A stretch of DNA of 58,760 nucleotides from JANXYY01 sp035530875 (GTDB lineage Bacteria > Actinomycetota > Actinomycetes > Nanopelagicales > Nanopelagicaceae), in contig DATKUB010000044.1 of assembly GCA_035530875.1 (NCBI GenBank), positions 1-58,760 of the forward strand, given 5' to 3'. Every line of letters begins with the position of its first letter. Positions within the stretch are counted from its first letter, which is position 1. The notes under the pieces were generated by a model. That model made no database searches and was not told the origin of the DNA. It was given only the letters and a program-made list of their open reading frames with translations. Both the position numbers and the translations under genes were made by a program. This document shows, in pieces, positions 26,337 through 35,947 of this stretch.

Positions 26337-26882
26337 ATGACGGCACCCACCCTCTACGGCAAAAGAGTGGTCTTGCGCTCGCCTAAACGGGAAGACGCGT
26401 CGGCAAGGCAAAAATATGGATGGCATGCCGACATTGAGCTTGGCTTCGGGCATTTGAGCGAAACAAGAGAGATGACCGCCGCTGAAGCCCGCGAGTGGTA
26501 CGAAAACGTCGAAGCTGAATTAAGCGACACGTACTGGGCGATCGAAGTTGCCGGAGAACTTGCAGGAGTCATATTCCTTCATTCTCTGAAAGAGAAAGAT
26601 CGCAAGGCGCGATTGGCAATTGGATTGTTCGCACCAAGCCTCACTGGCCAAGGATTCGGAACGGAAGCGACCCAACTTGTGCTTGGTCATGCCTTCTTAA
26701 CTCTTCAACTTCATCGAGTCGACCTTAGGGTTCTAGCCTTCAATGAGATGGCGATCGCCAGTTACCGTAAATGTGGCTTTATAGTCGAAGGTCGAGAACG
26801 AGACAGTTGTCGAATCGAGGACACGTGGCATGACGACCTCATGATGAGCGTTCTTGATCGCGAATACCGAAACGATATTTAG
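26337..26882 (+). CDS. GNAT acetyltransferase, RimJ/RimL-like
   Basis: 181-aa N-acetyltransferase. The acetyl-CoA motif GQGFGTEA lies near residue 102 and the downstream LHRVDLRVLAFNEMAIASYRKCGF region is typical of the RimJ/RimL/SpeG type, which acetylates ribosomal-protein N-termini, polyamines or small toxins. Substrate cannot be assigned. It starts 30 bp after the HTH-MurA gene on the same strand and may be cotranscribed; the stop is 48 bp before a repeat array, with cimA convergent beyond. Confidence 0.85.
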   Translation: MTAPTLYGKRVVLRSPKREDASARQKYGWHADIELGFGHLSETREMTAAEAREWYENVEAELSDTYWAIEVAGELAGVIFLHSLKEKDRKARLAIGLFAPSLTGQGFGTEATQLVLGHAFLTLQLHRVDLRVLAFNEMAIASYRKCGFIVEGRERDSCRIEDTWHDDLMMSVLDREYRNDI

Positions 26883-26930
26883 CACTCCGAATTTCTGCGA
26901 CAAACAAATTCATCTTTTGTCTCTATCCAG

Positions 26931-27061
26931 GGAGGCAAGGCGCCGCTCACGGGAGGCAAGGCGCCGCTCACGGGAGGCAAGGCGCCGCTCACGGGAGGCA
27001 AGGCGCCGCTCACGGGAGGCAAGGCGCCGCTCACGGGAGGCAAGGCGCCGCTCACGGGAGG
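26931..27061. repeat. 21-bp tandem repeat array 1 (six units)
   Basis: Six identical units, 26931-27056, plus a 5-base partial unit. Core of the unit: GGCAAGGCGCCGCTCACG preceded by GGA. It fills the gap between two convergent genes and ends 2 bp before the cimA stop. No spacers, so not CRISPR. Five of the six frames are free of stop codons, which creates long spurious frames. Confidence 0.95.
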
Positions 27062-27063
27062 AG

Positions 27064-28677
27064 TTAGCGACGCCCTCGGCGCAGCAACCCAAAGGTCATA
27101 GCATCCTCTAGAGCCATAGCCGAAGCGGCGATGACGTTGGCATGCACCCCTAGCGTCGTCCATTCGCCTTCACCGTCATCAGTTCCAACTAGAACGCGGG
27201 TAATCGCACCTGTGCCGTGGCGACCTTCAAGGATTCGTACCTTGTAGTCGGTTAGCGCAAAAGCCGTGATCTCCGGGTAAATCTTTTCAAGGCCACGACG
27301 CAAGGCCGTATCTATGGCATTGACCGGACCATTTCCTTCACCGGTCGAAAGAATCTCCTCATCTCCTGCGCGAATCTTTATGGTTGCTTGGCTCAGGACT
27401 TCGCCGCTAGGCAACTGCTCGACAATAGTTCGCCAGGATTCAATCGTGAAAAAACTTGGCCGAGCGCCTTCAATTTCTTCTCGCAGCAACAACTCGAATG
27501 AAGCATCGGCTGCTTCAAAGGTCCAGCCCTGTGCTTCCAATCCCTTAACCCGGTCTACGACCCGGCCTACTGCGGCGCGATCTTCGCTGAGGTCGATCCC
27601 AAGTTCGGCACTCTTGAGCTCGACTGATGCACGACCTGCCATCTCAGAAACTAGCATTCGCATATCGTTGCCAACCGCACTCGGATCCTCGTGCTGGTAC
27701 AGCGCCGGGTCAATCTTGATCGCGCTGGCATGAAGTCCGGCCTTATGGGCGAATGCAGATAAACCCACATATGGCTGGCGTGCACTGGGAGTCACATTTG
27801 TCACTTCAGCCACTGCATGCGCAATTCGGAACGACTCACGCAACGCACCTTCCGGAAGGACTTTCTGGTTGCGCTTCAATTCCAAATTTGCGATGATCGC
27901 GATTAGGTCTGCATTTCCAGTGCGCTCACCGTATCCGTTAAGCGTGCCCTGGACGTGAGTGACTCCAGCTTTGACTGCCGCTAGCGAATTTGCGATTGCG
28001 CAACCCGTATCGTTATGACAGTGAATACCGAGGCGAGCGCTGCTCTGACCCAACACATCGTGAACAACATCTGCCAGTTCGTCTGGAAGCATTCCACCAT
28101 TGGTGTCGCAGAGAGCGACAACGTCTGCTCCAGCCTCCGCCGCAACCCGAACCACTTCGAGGGCATACCCGCGATTGGCGCGGTAACCGTCAAAGAAATG
28201 CTCGGCATCAAGGAATACACGCTGGCCTTCTGCACGAAGGTGCGCCACCGTGTCTCGAATCATGGCCAAGTTCTCGTCAAGCGATGTTTTGAGCGCAAGA
28301 TCCACGTGTCGGTCATACGACTTTGCCACCAGGGTCACCACTGACGCTCCCGATTCGCGGAGCGCTGCAACTTGAAGATCATCTGCGGCGGCAACTCTTG
28401 GGCGGCGAGTCGAACCGAAAGCTGTCAGCGCCGCACTTTTCAGATCTAGTTCTTTCTTAGCTCGGGCAAAGAACTCAGTATCTTTTGGAATCGCGCCTGG
28501 CCAACCACCTTCAATAAAACCAACACCTAAATCATCAAGATGGCGCGCAATGGTGAGTTTGTCATTTACCGAAAGGTTTAACCCTTCCTGCTGAGCACCA
28601 TCTCGCATCGTCGTGTCATAGACGTGAAATCCATCCCCCTGAGGCATAGCAGGAACTGAGGGAAGTGGCGACAGCAT
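27064..28677 (-). CDS. cimA: (R)-citramalate synthase
   Basis: Condenses pyruvate and acetyl-CoA to citramalate, a threonine-independent entry to isoleucine. 537 aa: a DRE-TIM barrel (YDTTMRDGAQQEGLN near residue 20, metal-site HCHNDTG near 220) and a C-terminal LeuA-type regulatory domain from about 400. The MRDGAQQEG form and the GNADLIAIIANL segment mark the CimA branch rather than 2-isopropylmalate synthase. Its start overlaps the ilvE stop by one base; a repeat array follows its stop. Last gene of serA-leuB-ilvE-cimA. Confidence 0.9.
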   Translation of the reverse strand: MLSPLPSVPAMPQGDGFHVYDTTMRDGAQQEGLNLSVNDKLTIARHLDDLGVGFIEGGWPGAIPKDTEFFARAKKELDLKSAALTAFGSTRRPRVAAADDLQVAALRESGASVVTLVAKSYDRHVDLALKTSLDENLAMIRDTVAHLRAEGQRVFLDAEHFFDGYRANRGYALEVVRVAAEAGADVVALCDTNGGMLPDELADVVHDVLGQSSARLGIHCHNDTGCAIANSLAAVKAGVTHVQGTLNGYGERTGNADLIAIIANLELKRNQKVLPEGALRESFRIAHAVAEVTNVTPSARQPYVGLSAFAHKAGLHASAIKIDPALYQHEDPSAVGNDMRMLVSEMAGRASVELKSAELGIDLSEDRAAVGRVVDRVKGLEAQGWTFEAADASFELLLREEIEGARPSFFTIESWRTIVEQLPSGEVLSQATIKIRAGDEEILSTGEGNGPVNAIDTALRRGLEKIYPEITAFALTDYKVRILEGRHGTGAITRVLVGTDDGEGEWTTLGVHANVIAASAMALEDAMTFGLLRRGRR

Positions 28678-29765
28678 TAGATAACCCGTTCCATCCAGCC
28701 ATGCACATCTGGAATTAGCCCACCCTGAATTCCTAGCAGAGTCTCACGAAGTTGAAGTGCGATTGGGCCGCATTCACCATTTCCGTGAGTCCACTCCCCG
28801 GTCGCGCCCTTAACGGTTCCAACCGGCGTGATGACGGCTGCAGTTCCACAGGCAAATACTTCGGTAATTTCACCATCTGCAACGCCCTTGCGCCATTGAT
28901 CGACGGTGATCGAGATTTCGTCGACTACATAACCAAGATCTGCTGCCAAAGTGAGAATCGAGTCGCGCGTAATCCCGGCCAAGAGCGTGCCGGTAAGTTT
29001 TGGCGTCATAACCCGAGCATTAGCTCCAGAGCCCATGACGAAATAGAGATTCATTCCGCCCATCTCTTCGACATATTCGCGGTGAACGGCATCCAGCCAG
29101 ACAACCTGATCGCACCCTTGTGCAGCAGCGGCCTGTTGGGCGATAAGTGATGCGGCGTAGTTTCCGCCACACTTCGCTTCTCCGGTTCCGCCAGGAGCCG
29201 CACGAACGTACTCCGTCGAAATCCAAACGGTTACCGGACGAACTCCACCCTTGAAATAAGCGCCAGCCGGGGAGGCAATGAGTATGTACTCCGCTTTGCT
29301 GCTCGGGCGAACGCCAAGGCCAACTTCGGTGGCAATCATCATCGGTCGCAAATAAAGGGATTCATCGGCCTGCACCGGCACCCATTTCTGATCCTCGCTC
29401 ACAAGAGCGCGCACGCTTTCCAGAAAAAGTTCTTCCGGCAGTTCTGGCAGAGCCAGTCGATTCGCACTTCTTGCGAATCGTCTTGCATTCTGTTCTGCTC
29501 TAAAAATTGCAACTCCGCCATCGGGCTGCCGGTACGCCTTAAGGCCCTCGAATACCTCTTGCCCATAGTGAAGAACCATGGTGGCCGGATCAAGCGAAAG
29601 CGGGCCGTAGGCCGTCAGGCTCAATTCACTCCAACCGCTGGTCGAGCTCCAGTTGGCAGTGACCATATTGTCGGTAAAGTATTTGCCAAATCCAGGTTCA
29701 GCCAGAATCGCCTCGCGAGCGGTATCAGAAAGTGGAACCTTGCTGGGATTTACTGAAATGGCCAT
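28677..29765 (-). CDS. ilvE: Branched-chain amino acid aminotransferase
   Basis: PLP enzyme of fold type IV making Leu, Ile and Val from their keto acids, 362 aa. VLHYGQEVFEGLKAYR is the substrate-side motif, the PLP lysine is in TGEAKCGGNYAAS, and GTAAVITPVG binds the phosphate. The ATG at 29765 has AAGGGG six bases upstream; the longer frame reaches into leuB. It lies 10 bp after leuB. Confidence 0.95.
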   Translation of the reverse strand: MAISVNPSKVPLSDTAREAILAEPGFGKYFTDNMVTANWSSTSGWSELSLTAYGPLSLDPATMVLHYGQEVFEGLKAYRQPDGGVAIFRAEQNARRFARSANRLALPELPEELFLESVRALVSEDQKWVPVQADESLYLRPMMIATEVGLGVRPSSKAEYILIASPAGAYFKGGVRPVTVWISTEYVRAAPGGTGEAKCGGNYAASLIAQQAAAAQGCDQVVWLDAVHREYVEEMGGMNLYFVMGSGANARVMTPKLTGTLLAGITRDSILTLAADLGYVVDEISITVDQWRKGVADGEITEVFACGTAAVITPVGTVKGATGEWTHGNGECGPIALQLRETLLGIQGGLIPDVHGWMERVI

Positions 29766-29775
29766 AGCCAGCCCC

Positions 29776-30819
29776 TTACTTTTCAATGGTGGCGCAGATA
29801 GCGTCACCAATTTCGCTTGTACTGCGGTGTGTCACACCTCGGGAAGCAAGATCTTTGGCAACAGCACCCTGAACTTTAAGCGCGGCGTCCGCTAGCCCGA
29901 TGTGATCTAAGAGCATCGCAACCGACAGGATCGTCGCCGTTGGATCGGCAATTGCTTTGCCAGCAATGTCCGGTGCTGAACCGTGAACCGGCTCAAACAT
30001 GCTCGGATAGGTGCCCAATGGGTTGATGTTGCCACTAGCGGCAAGGCCGATTCCACCGCAGATGGCGGCTGCAATATCGGTAAGGATGTCACCAAAGAGG
30101 TTATCTGTTACGACTACATCGAAACGGGATGGATCAGTTACGAAGAACATGGATGCTGCATCAACGTGTAAGTAATCTGTTGAAACGGATGGGTAATCGG
30201 CTCCCACCTGTTTGAATACTCGCGTCCAAAGATCACCGGAATGGATTAAGACGTTGTTCTTGTGTACCAAGGTCAGATGCTTCCGGGGCCGAACTACCGC
30301 ACGCTCGAAGGCGTTGCGTATGACGCGCTCTACTCCTACTCGGGTATTTAGGCTCTCCTCCGTTGCTACCTCGTGTGCAGAGCCTCTGGCAAGGACCCCA
30401 CCAGCTCCTACATAAGGGCCCTCGGTTCCCTCGCGAACCACAATGAAGTCAATATCGTTTACCCCAGCGAGTGGCGAAGAAACTCCAGGGAAGAGTCGTG
30501 CCGGACGTAGATTCACGTACTGATCGAAAGCGAACCTAAGCCTGAGTAAAAGTCCACGTTCAAGGATTCCGCTTGGAACTGTTGGATCTCCCACCGCACC
30601 GAGCAATATGACATCAGCTTTTGACATTTCAGCAAGCACTTCGTCAGTGAGTGTTTCGCCCGTCTGATGCCACCTGCGTGCGCCTAGGTCGTAGTGAGTT
30701 TTGACGAAAACAGTATCGAATTGGGCGCCAATAACGTCAAGGACCTTCAATCCTTCGTCGACGACCTCAGGTCCGATTCCATCTCCGGCGATAACTGCCA
30801 GGTTTATCGTGCGTGACAA
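29776..30819 (-). CDS. leuB: 3-isopropylmalate dehydrogenase
   Basis: NAD-dependent decarboxylating dehydrogenase of leucine synthesis, 347 aa. Seen: AVIAGDGIGPEVV at the start, the loop VREGTEGPYVGAGG, metal-site DNLFGDILTDIAA and NPLGTYPSMFEPVHGSAPDIAGK. The EGPYVG loop fits isopropylmalate over tartrate or isocitrate. It lies 8 bp after serA. leuA and leuCD are not in the window. Confidence 0.94.
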   Translation of the reverse strand: MSRTINLAVIAGDGIGPEVVDEGLKVLDVIGAQFDTVFVKTHYDLGARRWHQTGETLTDEVLAEMSKADVILLGAVGDPTVPSGILERGLLLRLRFAFDQYVNLRPARLFPGVSSPLAGVNDIDFIVVREGTEGPYVGAGGVLARGSAHEVATEESLNTRVGVERVIRNAFERAVVRPRKHLTLVHKNNVLIHSGDLWTRVFKQVGADYPSVSTDYLHVDAASMFFVTDPSRFDVVVTDNLFGDILTDIAAAICGGIGLAASGNINPLGTYPSMFEPVHGSAPDIAGKAIADPTATILSVAMLLDHIGLADAALKVQGAVAKDLASRGVTHRSTSEIGDAICATIEK

Positions 30820-30827
30820 GTCGACTC

Positions 30828-32417
30828 CTAAACCAGATTGACGAAACGGACGATGCGGGCGTTAGTTTCTTTTGAGATGTTGGCAACTAGTTCGTTTCCA
30901 ACGGTCGAATCAATGGTCAACACCATTAGGGCTTCGCCGCCAACTCGATCGCGAGCAACCTGCATTGCGCCAATGTTGATTGATTCAGAACTAAGCAGTC
31001 GCCCAACAATCCCAATGATTCCAGGAGCGTCCGAGTAGCGAAGGAAGAGCAAGCTCTCGCTTGGGATCAGGTCCAGGGTGAGATCGTCAATCGCCACAAT
31101 CTTCTGTACACGCTTGAGACCAACCAGCGTGCCGCTCACTGATAAATGGGAGCCATCACCGAGGGCCGCCCTTAGCGTGATCACATTTCGGTGATCTTCG
31201 CTTTCAACATCCGAAGTCACGCTGGCAACAAGTCCGCGCTCCAATGCCAGCATTGGCGCATTCACATATGAGACGCCATCTCCGACAACGCCGAGGAGTA
31301 GTCCTTTTAGGGCGCTGGTCGCAAGAATTTCGCAATCGCTGGTCGCAATTTCACCTCGAACCTCAACGACGACACTCGATGGGGCGCCGCCAGCAAGGCC
31401 GGCAACGATTTGGCCCAGGGTTTCAACCAGTGGAAGCGCGGGCCGCACATCTTCGTCAATCGTTCCGCCGCGAACGTTCACCGCATCTGGAACAAGTTCG
31501 CCAGCGAGCGCCTTCCGAACTGACCGAGCCACTGCGATTCCCGCGCGCTCCTGCGCTTCGTCTGTTGACGCGCCAAGATGCGGCGTCGCAACAACATTGT
31601 CCAATTCAAAAAGAAGTGAGTCTGTGCATGGCTCGGTGGCATAGACGTCCACGCCGGCACCAGCCACCCGGCCGACTTTCAATGCCTCGTAGAGCGCCAA
31701 CTCATCTACGACGCCGCCTCGAGCCGCGTTGATGATGTGAACGGTCGGCTTGACCTTGGTGAGTGCCTCAGCTCCGATCAGGCCAGCGGTCTCCTTGGTC
31801 TTGGGCAAGTGGACAGTGATGAAATCGCTCTCGGCAAGAAGTTGGTCCAGTTCAACCAACTGCACGCCTAACTGAGCCGCACGTTGGGGAGCCAGGTATG
31901 GATCGTAGGCAATCACTCGCATGCCGAAGGCTTGCATGCGGTGCGTTACTAACTGTCCGATTCGACCAAGGCCAATTACCCCAAGAGTTTTTTCGTACAA
32001 CTCAGTACCTGTGTACTTTGATCGCGCCCACTTTCCACTTCTAAGGGCGGCATGCGCAGGCGAAATATGGCGCGCTGAAGCAAGAAGTAATCCGATAGCC
32101 AACTCCGCTGCACTCACGATGTTGGATGTTGGCGCATTTACAACCATCACACCGGCCTGGGTGGCCGCATTGACGTCGACGTTGTCCAACCCGACGCCAG
32201 CCCGAGCGATGACGCGAAGTCCCTTTGCGCTCGAAATGGCCTCGGCGTCCATTTTCGTGGCAGACCTAATCAGAATCGCATCGACACCCGACGAGAGTGC
32301 GGCTAATAACTCTGCCCGATTGGCTCCATCGCAGGAACGAATTTCAAAATCAGGCCCCAACTCACTCACTGTTGCCGGGCTCAATTCTTCTGCGATTAGG
32401 ACTACAGGCTTAGTCAT
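30828..32417 (-). CDS. serA: D-3-phosphoglycerate dehydrogenase
   Basis: First enzyme of serine synthesis, 529 aa, the long type with catalytic and NAD domains (GLGRIG near 148, catalytic His in TPHLGAST), an intervening domain and a C-terminal ACT domain that gives serine feedback in this class. I use the ATG at 32417, which has GAGAGG seven bases upstream; a GTG at 32423 lacks spacing. Its position between ilvC and leuB is the conserved actinobacterial order. Confidence 0.95.
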   Translation of the reverse strand: MTKPVVLIAEELSPATVSELGPDFEIRSCDGANRAELLAALSSGVDAILIRSATKMDAEAISSAKGLRVIARAGVGLDNVDVNAATQAGVMVVNAPTSNIVSAAELAIGLLLASARHISPAHAALRSGKWARSKYTGTELYEKTLGVIGLGRIGQLVTHRMQAFGMRVIAYDPYLAPQRAAQLGVQLVELDQLLAESDFITVHLPKTKETAGLIGAEALTKVKPTVHIINAARGGVVDELALYEALKVGRVAGAGVDVYATEPCTDSLLFELDNVVATPHLGASTDEAQERAGIAVARSVRKALAGELVPDAVNVRGGTIDEDVRPALPLVETLGQIVAGLAGGAPSSVVVEVRGEIATSDCEILATSALKGLLLGVVGDGVSYVNAPMLALERGLVASVTSDVESEDHRNVITLRAALGDGSHLSVSGTLVGLKRVQKIVAIDDLTLDLIPSESLLFLRYSDAPGIIGIVGRLLSSESINIGAMQVARDRVGGEALMVLTIDSTVGNELVANISKETNARIVRFVNLV

Positions 32418-32473
32418 TATCACGCCTCTCTGGCTGTTGATTTGGGTTCGGAATTAACTTCTGACAATTGCGC

Positions 32474-33502
32474 TTAACGCGCCGCGGTGCCTTCGGTGTA
32501 ATCGTCTTTGGATCCGCGAACCCACGACATCAGTTTGCGAAGGTCGCGGCCAACGCTTTCGATGATGTGCGATTCGCCCTTTGCACGCAGGGCCTTGAAT
32601 TCTGGGGCGCCAGCATCTTGATCGGCAATGAATCGGGCGGCAAACGAACCGTTCTTGATATCGGCCAGAACTTCTTTCATGTTGGCCTTAACGCTTGGGT
32701 CGATGACCCGTGGGCCGGAAATGTAGTCGCCGTATTCGGCGGTGTCTGATACCGACCAGCGCTGCTTGGCAATTCCACCTTCGTACATGAGATCGACAAT
32801 GAGTTTGAGTTCATGCAAGCATTCGAAGTAGGCAACCTCAGGCTGGTATCCGTCTTCGACGAGGGTCTCGAAGCCGTATTGGACGAGCTGAGACACCCCA
32901 CCACATAAAACTGCTTGCTCTCCGAAGAGATCGGTCTCGCACTCCTCTGTGAAGGTGGTTTTAATACCGCCGGCTCGTAATCCCCCAATCGCCTTTGCAT
33001 AGGCAAGAGTAAGTGGCCAGGCGCCGCCTGTTGCATCTTGTTCGACGGCTACCAGTACGGGCACACCACGGCCGGCCGAAAATTCGCGACGTACTAGGTG
33101 GCCTGGGCCCTTTGGGGCGACCATGCAGACGTCAACTCCGGCCGGTGGGCTGATGTAACCAAAACGAATGTTGAATCCATGCCCGAAAAAGACCGCATCG
33201 CCGTCGACCAAGTTAGGTGCAACTGCTTCTGTGTACAGATGGCGCTGCACGTGATCTGGCGCCAGGATCATGATTAGGTCGGCTTCTTCGCAGGCCTCGT
33301 ACGGTGTTAGAACGCGAAGACCTTCTGCTTCTGCTTTAGCCCGGCTCTTCGACCCTTCTGGAAGCCCCACTCGAACATCGACGCCCGAATCGCGCAGGGA
33401 GAGCGCATGAGCGTGACCTTGAGAGCCGTAGCCAAGAACCGCAACATGGCGACCCTGGATCAAAGTTAAATCAGCGTCATCGTCGTAGTACATCTTTGCC
33501 AC
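32474..33502 (-). CDS. ilvC: Ketol-acid reductoisomerase
   Basis: NADPH-dependent, Mg-requiring second step of Val/Ile synthesis; class I, 342 aa. Rossmann motif GYGSQGHAHALSLRDSG at residues 24-40, then the all-helical domain with DLFGEQAVLCGG and ECLHELKLIVDLMYEGG. I chose the GTG at 33502 (VAKMYYDDDADL), which has AAGGAG nine bases upstream and gives the standard length. It follows ilvN by 31 bp. Confidence 0.96.
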   Translation of the reverse strand: MAKMYYDDDADLTLIQGRHVAVLGYGSQGHAHALSLRDSGVDVRVGLPEGSKSRAKAEAEGLRVLTPYEACEEADLIMILAPDHVQRHLYTEAVAPNLVDGDAVFFGHGFNIRFGYISPPAGVDVCMVAPKGPGHLVRREFSAGRGVPVLVAVEQDATGGAWPLTLAYAKAIGGLRAGGIKTTFTEECETDLFGEQAVLCGGVSQLVQYGFETLVEDGYQPEVAYFECLHELKLIVDLMYEGGIAKQRWSVSDTAEYGDYISGPRVIDPSVKANMKEVLADIKNGSFAARFIADQDAGAPEFKALRAKGESHIIESVGRDLRKLMSWVRGSKDDYTEGTAAR

Positions 33503-33533
33503 TGTTCTCTTCTCCTTCGTAGATGGGTACGAG

Positions 33534-34040
33534 CTAACGGCTTGGTCGTTCGGTGATGGCGCGACCGCCACGCGACATCGCAACAAGTCCAGATTGAACT
33601 ATCTCTTTGATGCCATAGGGATCCAGTGCAACTAGTAGTCCAGCGATTTTCTCGGCCGTGCCAGTCGCTTCGATGACCACAGAATCGAGACCAACGTCAA
33701 CAACTCGAGCGCGGAAAAGCTGAACTACCTCGAGAACCTGCGACCGTGACTTGGAATCAGTTCCAACCTTGACCAGCAGTAGTTCGCGCGCCACGGACGC
33801 ATCCGAATCCATCTCGACGATCTTGATGACATTGATTAACTTATTGAGTTGCTTAGTCACTTGCTCGAGTGGACTTTCCTCCACGTTTACGACGATTGTC
33901 ATGCGGGAGATGGAGTCATCCTCCGTCGGACCAACCGCCAGGGACTCGATGTTGAATCCGCGGCGGAAGAAAAGTGAGGCGACGCGGGCGAGAGCTCCAG
34001 GACTGTTTTCAACCAGAACCGATAGCGTGTGGTGGGTCAT
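33534..34040 (-). CDS. ilvN: Acetolactate synthase small (regulatory) subunit
   Basis: 168-aa subunit with an N-terminal ACT domain (TLSVLVENSPGALARVASLFFRRGFNIESLAVGPTEDD in two adjoining blocks) that binds valine, and a C-terminal activating half. It starts one base after ilvB ends, so the holoenzyme subunits are translated together. Confidence 0.96.
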   Translation of the reverse strand: MTHHTLSVLVENSPGALARVASLFFRRGFNIESLAVGPTEDDSISRMTIVVNVEESPLEQVTKQLNKLINVIKIVEMDSDASVARELLLVKVGTDSKSRSQVLEVVQLFRARVVDVGLDSVVIEATGTAEKIAGLLVALDPYGIKEIVQSGLVAMSRGGRAITERPSR

Positions 34041-34041
34041 T

Positions 34042-35784
34042 TCACAACTCCTGTGAATCCCAGTCGGGCGCTAGTTCGCGCGCAACCATAATGTCATCAT
34101 TGCTTGTGCCTGCGGCCACCATCGGCCAGACCATCGCATCCCGGTGAACGCCGAAGTCGATGACTACAGGCTGATCGTTTATGGCCATTGCTTGCTCGAT
34201 TGTGCTGTCGATATCTTCGCGTTTATCGCAGCGTAAGCCGATACAGCCCATGGCATCGGCAAGCTTCACAAAGTCGGGAATTCTCTTCGAGTGCAGATCG
34301 GTATGGGAATAGCGCGAGTTATAGAACAAGGTCTGCCATTGACGAACCATGCCAAGACTCTCGTTATTGATAATTGCCACCTTGATTGGAATCTGGTTGA
34401 TGGCGCAGGTGACTAGTTCCTGGTTCGTCATCTGGAAGCAGCCGTCGCCATCTATGGCCCATACTGCGGCTTCCGGACGGCCGACCTTTGCCCCCATTGC
34501 AGCGGGAACCGCGTATCCCATGGTGCCAAGTCCGCCCGAGTTGAGCCACGACCGTGGCTTTTCGAAACCAAGATATTGCGATGCCCACATCTGGTGCTGT
34601 CCTACACCGGCAACGAAGATGCCATCCGGTCCGACTAGTTGACCAATTCGCTGAATAACGTGTTGCGGCGAAACCGATCCGTCTTCCGGTTGGTCATAGC
34701 CGACTGGAAATGTGCGCTTCCAAGATTCGCACTGCTTGACCCACGAAGTGATGTCAATCTGATGCCCTGCAACAAACTCGGCGGATATAGCGGGAACAAG
34801 TTCGTTGATGACATCGAGGAGATCACCGACAATCGCAATGTCCGCAAAACGATTCTTTCCGATTTCCGCAGGATCAATGTCAACGTGGATGACCTTCGCC
34901 TCTGGCGCGAAAGTCGAAAGCTTCCCGGTGACTCGGTCATCAAACCGCGCACCTAGGGTGACCAAAAGATCAGCCTTCTGCAGAGCCGTAACAGCCGCGA
35001 CGGTGCCATGCATTCCCGGCATGCCCAGGTGTTGCGGATGACTGTCCGGAAATGCACCCCGTGCCATCAGGGTGGTTACCACTGGAGCGCCGGTCAACTG
35101 GGCCAATTTCAAGAGCGCTGCCGAAGCGTTTGCCTTAATGACGCCGCCGCCGACATAGAGCACTGGCCGCTTTGAATCAGCAATGAGCCCAGCTGCTTCT
35201 CGAATCTGCTTTGAATGCGGCTTGACTACAGGGCTGTACCCCGCCAAATCAATGTGTCCTGGCCACTCGAACTCGGTCATTTTCTGCATCGCGTCCTTGC
35301 TGATATCCACCAGCACAGGTCCGGGGCGTCCGGTCGAGGCAATATGAAACGCTTCGGCGATGGCTCGTGGAATCTGAGCCGGATCGGTGATCAAGTAATT
35401 GTGTTTGGTTACTGGCATCGTGATGCCGCGAATATCTGCCTCTTGAAATGCGTCGGTACCAATGAAAGGAGATGAGACCTGTCCAGTGATGGCAACCATC
35501 GGAACTGAATCCATGTGAGCATCGGCCAACGGTGTGACCAGGTTGGTAGCGCCGGGACCCGAGGTGGCGATGCAGACTCCTACCCGGCCAGTGGCCTGGG
35601 CATATCCGGTAGCGGCATGACCGGCGCCCTGTTCGTGGCGGACCAGGACGTGTCGGATGCTGCTGTCAAAAATTGAGTCGTAAGCAGGAATGATCGCGCC
35701 ACCGGGGATGCCGAACATAACTTCGACGCCTGCGTGCTCCAGGGAGCGTACGAGGCTCACTGCTCCAGTAATGCTCTTGCTCAT
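34042..35784 (-). CDS. ilvB: Acetolactate synthase large (catalytic) subunit
   Basis: TPP- and FAD-dependent enzyme of 580 aa joining two pyruvates. Catalytic Glu51 is in VRHEQGAGHAATGYA; the TPP site is GDGCFQMTNQELVTC with NN further on. Strong AAGGGGG five bases before the ATG. The leader carries a peptide, two hairpins and an operator, indicating control by branched-chain amino acids. Confidence 0.97.
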   Translation of the reverse strand: MSKSITGAVSLVRSLEHAGVEVMFGIPGGAIIPAYDSIFDSSIRHVLVRHEQGAGHAATGYAQATGRVGVCIATSGPGATNLVTPLADAHMDSVPMVAITGQVSSPFIGTDAFQEADIRGITMPVTKHNYLITDPAQIPRAIAEAFHIASTGRPGPVLVDISKDAMQKMTEFEWPGHIDLAGYSPVVKPHSKQIREAAGLIADSKRPVLYVGGGVIKANASAALLKLAQLTGAPVVTTLMARGAFPDSHPQHLGMPGMHGTVAAVTALQKADLLVTLGARFDDRVTGKLSTFAPEAKVIHVDIDPAEIGKNRFADIAIVGDLLDVINELVPAISAEFVAGHQIDITSWVKQCESWKRTFPVGYDQPEDGSVSPQHVIQRIGQLVGPDGIFVAGVGQHQMWASQYLGFEKPRSWLNSGGLGTMGYAVPAAMGAKVGRPEAAVWAIDGDGCFQMTNQELVTCAINQIPIKVAIINNESLGMVRQWQTLFYNSRYSHTDLHSKRIPDFVKLADAMGCIGLRCDKREDIDSTIEQAMAINDQPVVIDFGVHRDAMVWPMVAAGTSNDDIMVARELAPDWDSQEL

Positions 35785-35807
35785 CGTTACCCCCTTCTAA
35801 TGCGAAA

Positions 35808-35835
35808 CCCCCCGTGCCGTAAAGGCACCGAGGGG
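35808..35835 (-). terminator. Attenuator hairpin before ilvB
   Basis: In the transcript ACCCCTCGGTGCC pairs with GGCACGGGGGG across a 5-nt loop (one bulge, one mismatch), followed by TTTCGCATT. It lies 23 bases before the ilvB ATG and after a short leader ORF, the arrangement of ribosome-mediated attenuation. Confidence 0.7.
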
Positions 35836-35840
35836 TCGCA

Positions 35841-35867
35841 CGCGTTGAGCTATCTGCTCAATTCGCG
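35841..35867 (-). promoter_or_regulatory. Upstream pause/alternative hairpin of the ilvB leader
   Basis: TTGAGC/GCTCAA stem with a 5-nt loop, extended by CGCG/CGCG after a two-base bulge. It overlaps the end of the leader ORF, so the position of the translating ribosome would decide whether it forms. Confidence 0.5.
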
Positions 35868-35899
35868 CGCTCCATTACTACGGTAATTCGTCTGTCCAC
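35858..35899 (-). CDS. Putative leader peptide of the ilvBNC operon
   Basis: 13-codon ORF starting GTG and read as MDRRITVVMERAN. The run Ile-Thr-Val-Val resembles the Ile/Val/Leu-rich leader before ilvB in Corynebacterium glutamicum (recalled). Stalling at these codons when Val or Ile is scarce would favour antitermination at the hairpin 35808-35835. The GTG has no ribosome binding site and may be the first transcribed base. Confidence 0.55.
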   Translation of the reverse strand: MDRRITVVMERAN

Positions 35900-35905
35900 G
35901 TAGAT

Positions 35906-35934
35906 AGCGTCGCCCTCACGCGAAAATGCGTCAA
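35906..35934 (-). promoter_or_regulatory. Candidate promoter of the ilvBNC leader
   Basis: On the minus strand TTGACG (35934-35929) and GACGCT (35911-35906) are 17 bp apart. The -10 match is weak (only A2 and T6) but it lies six bases before the leader-peptide GTG, the same spacing as at other start codons in this window. Confidence 0.4.
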
Positions 35935-35947
35935 CCTGAACACTCTT

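Noticed and set aside
26931..27061. Arrays as CRISPR or as coding repeats
   Set aside because: There are no unique spacers between units, and the open frames arise only because 21 is a multiple of three and the unit has no stop in five frames.
27314..27733. Open frame of 139 codons antisense to cimA
   Set aside because: Shadow of a well supported gene; no ribosome binding site or family match.
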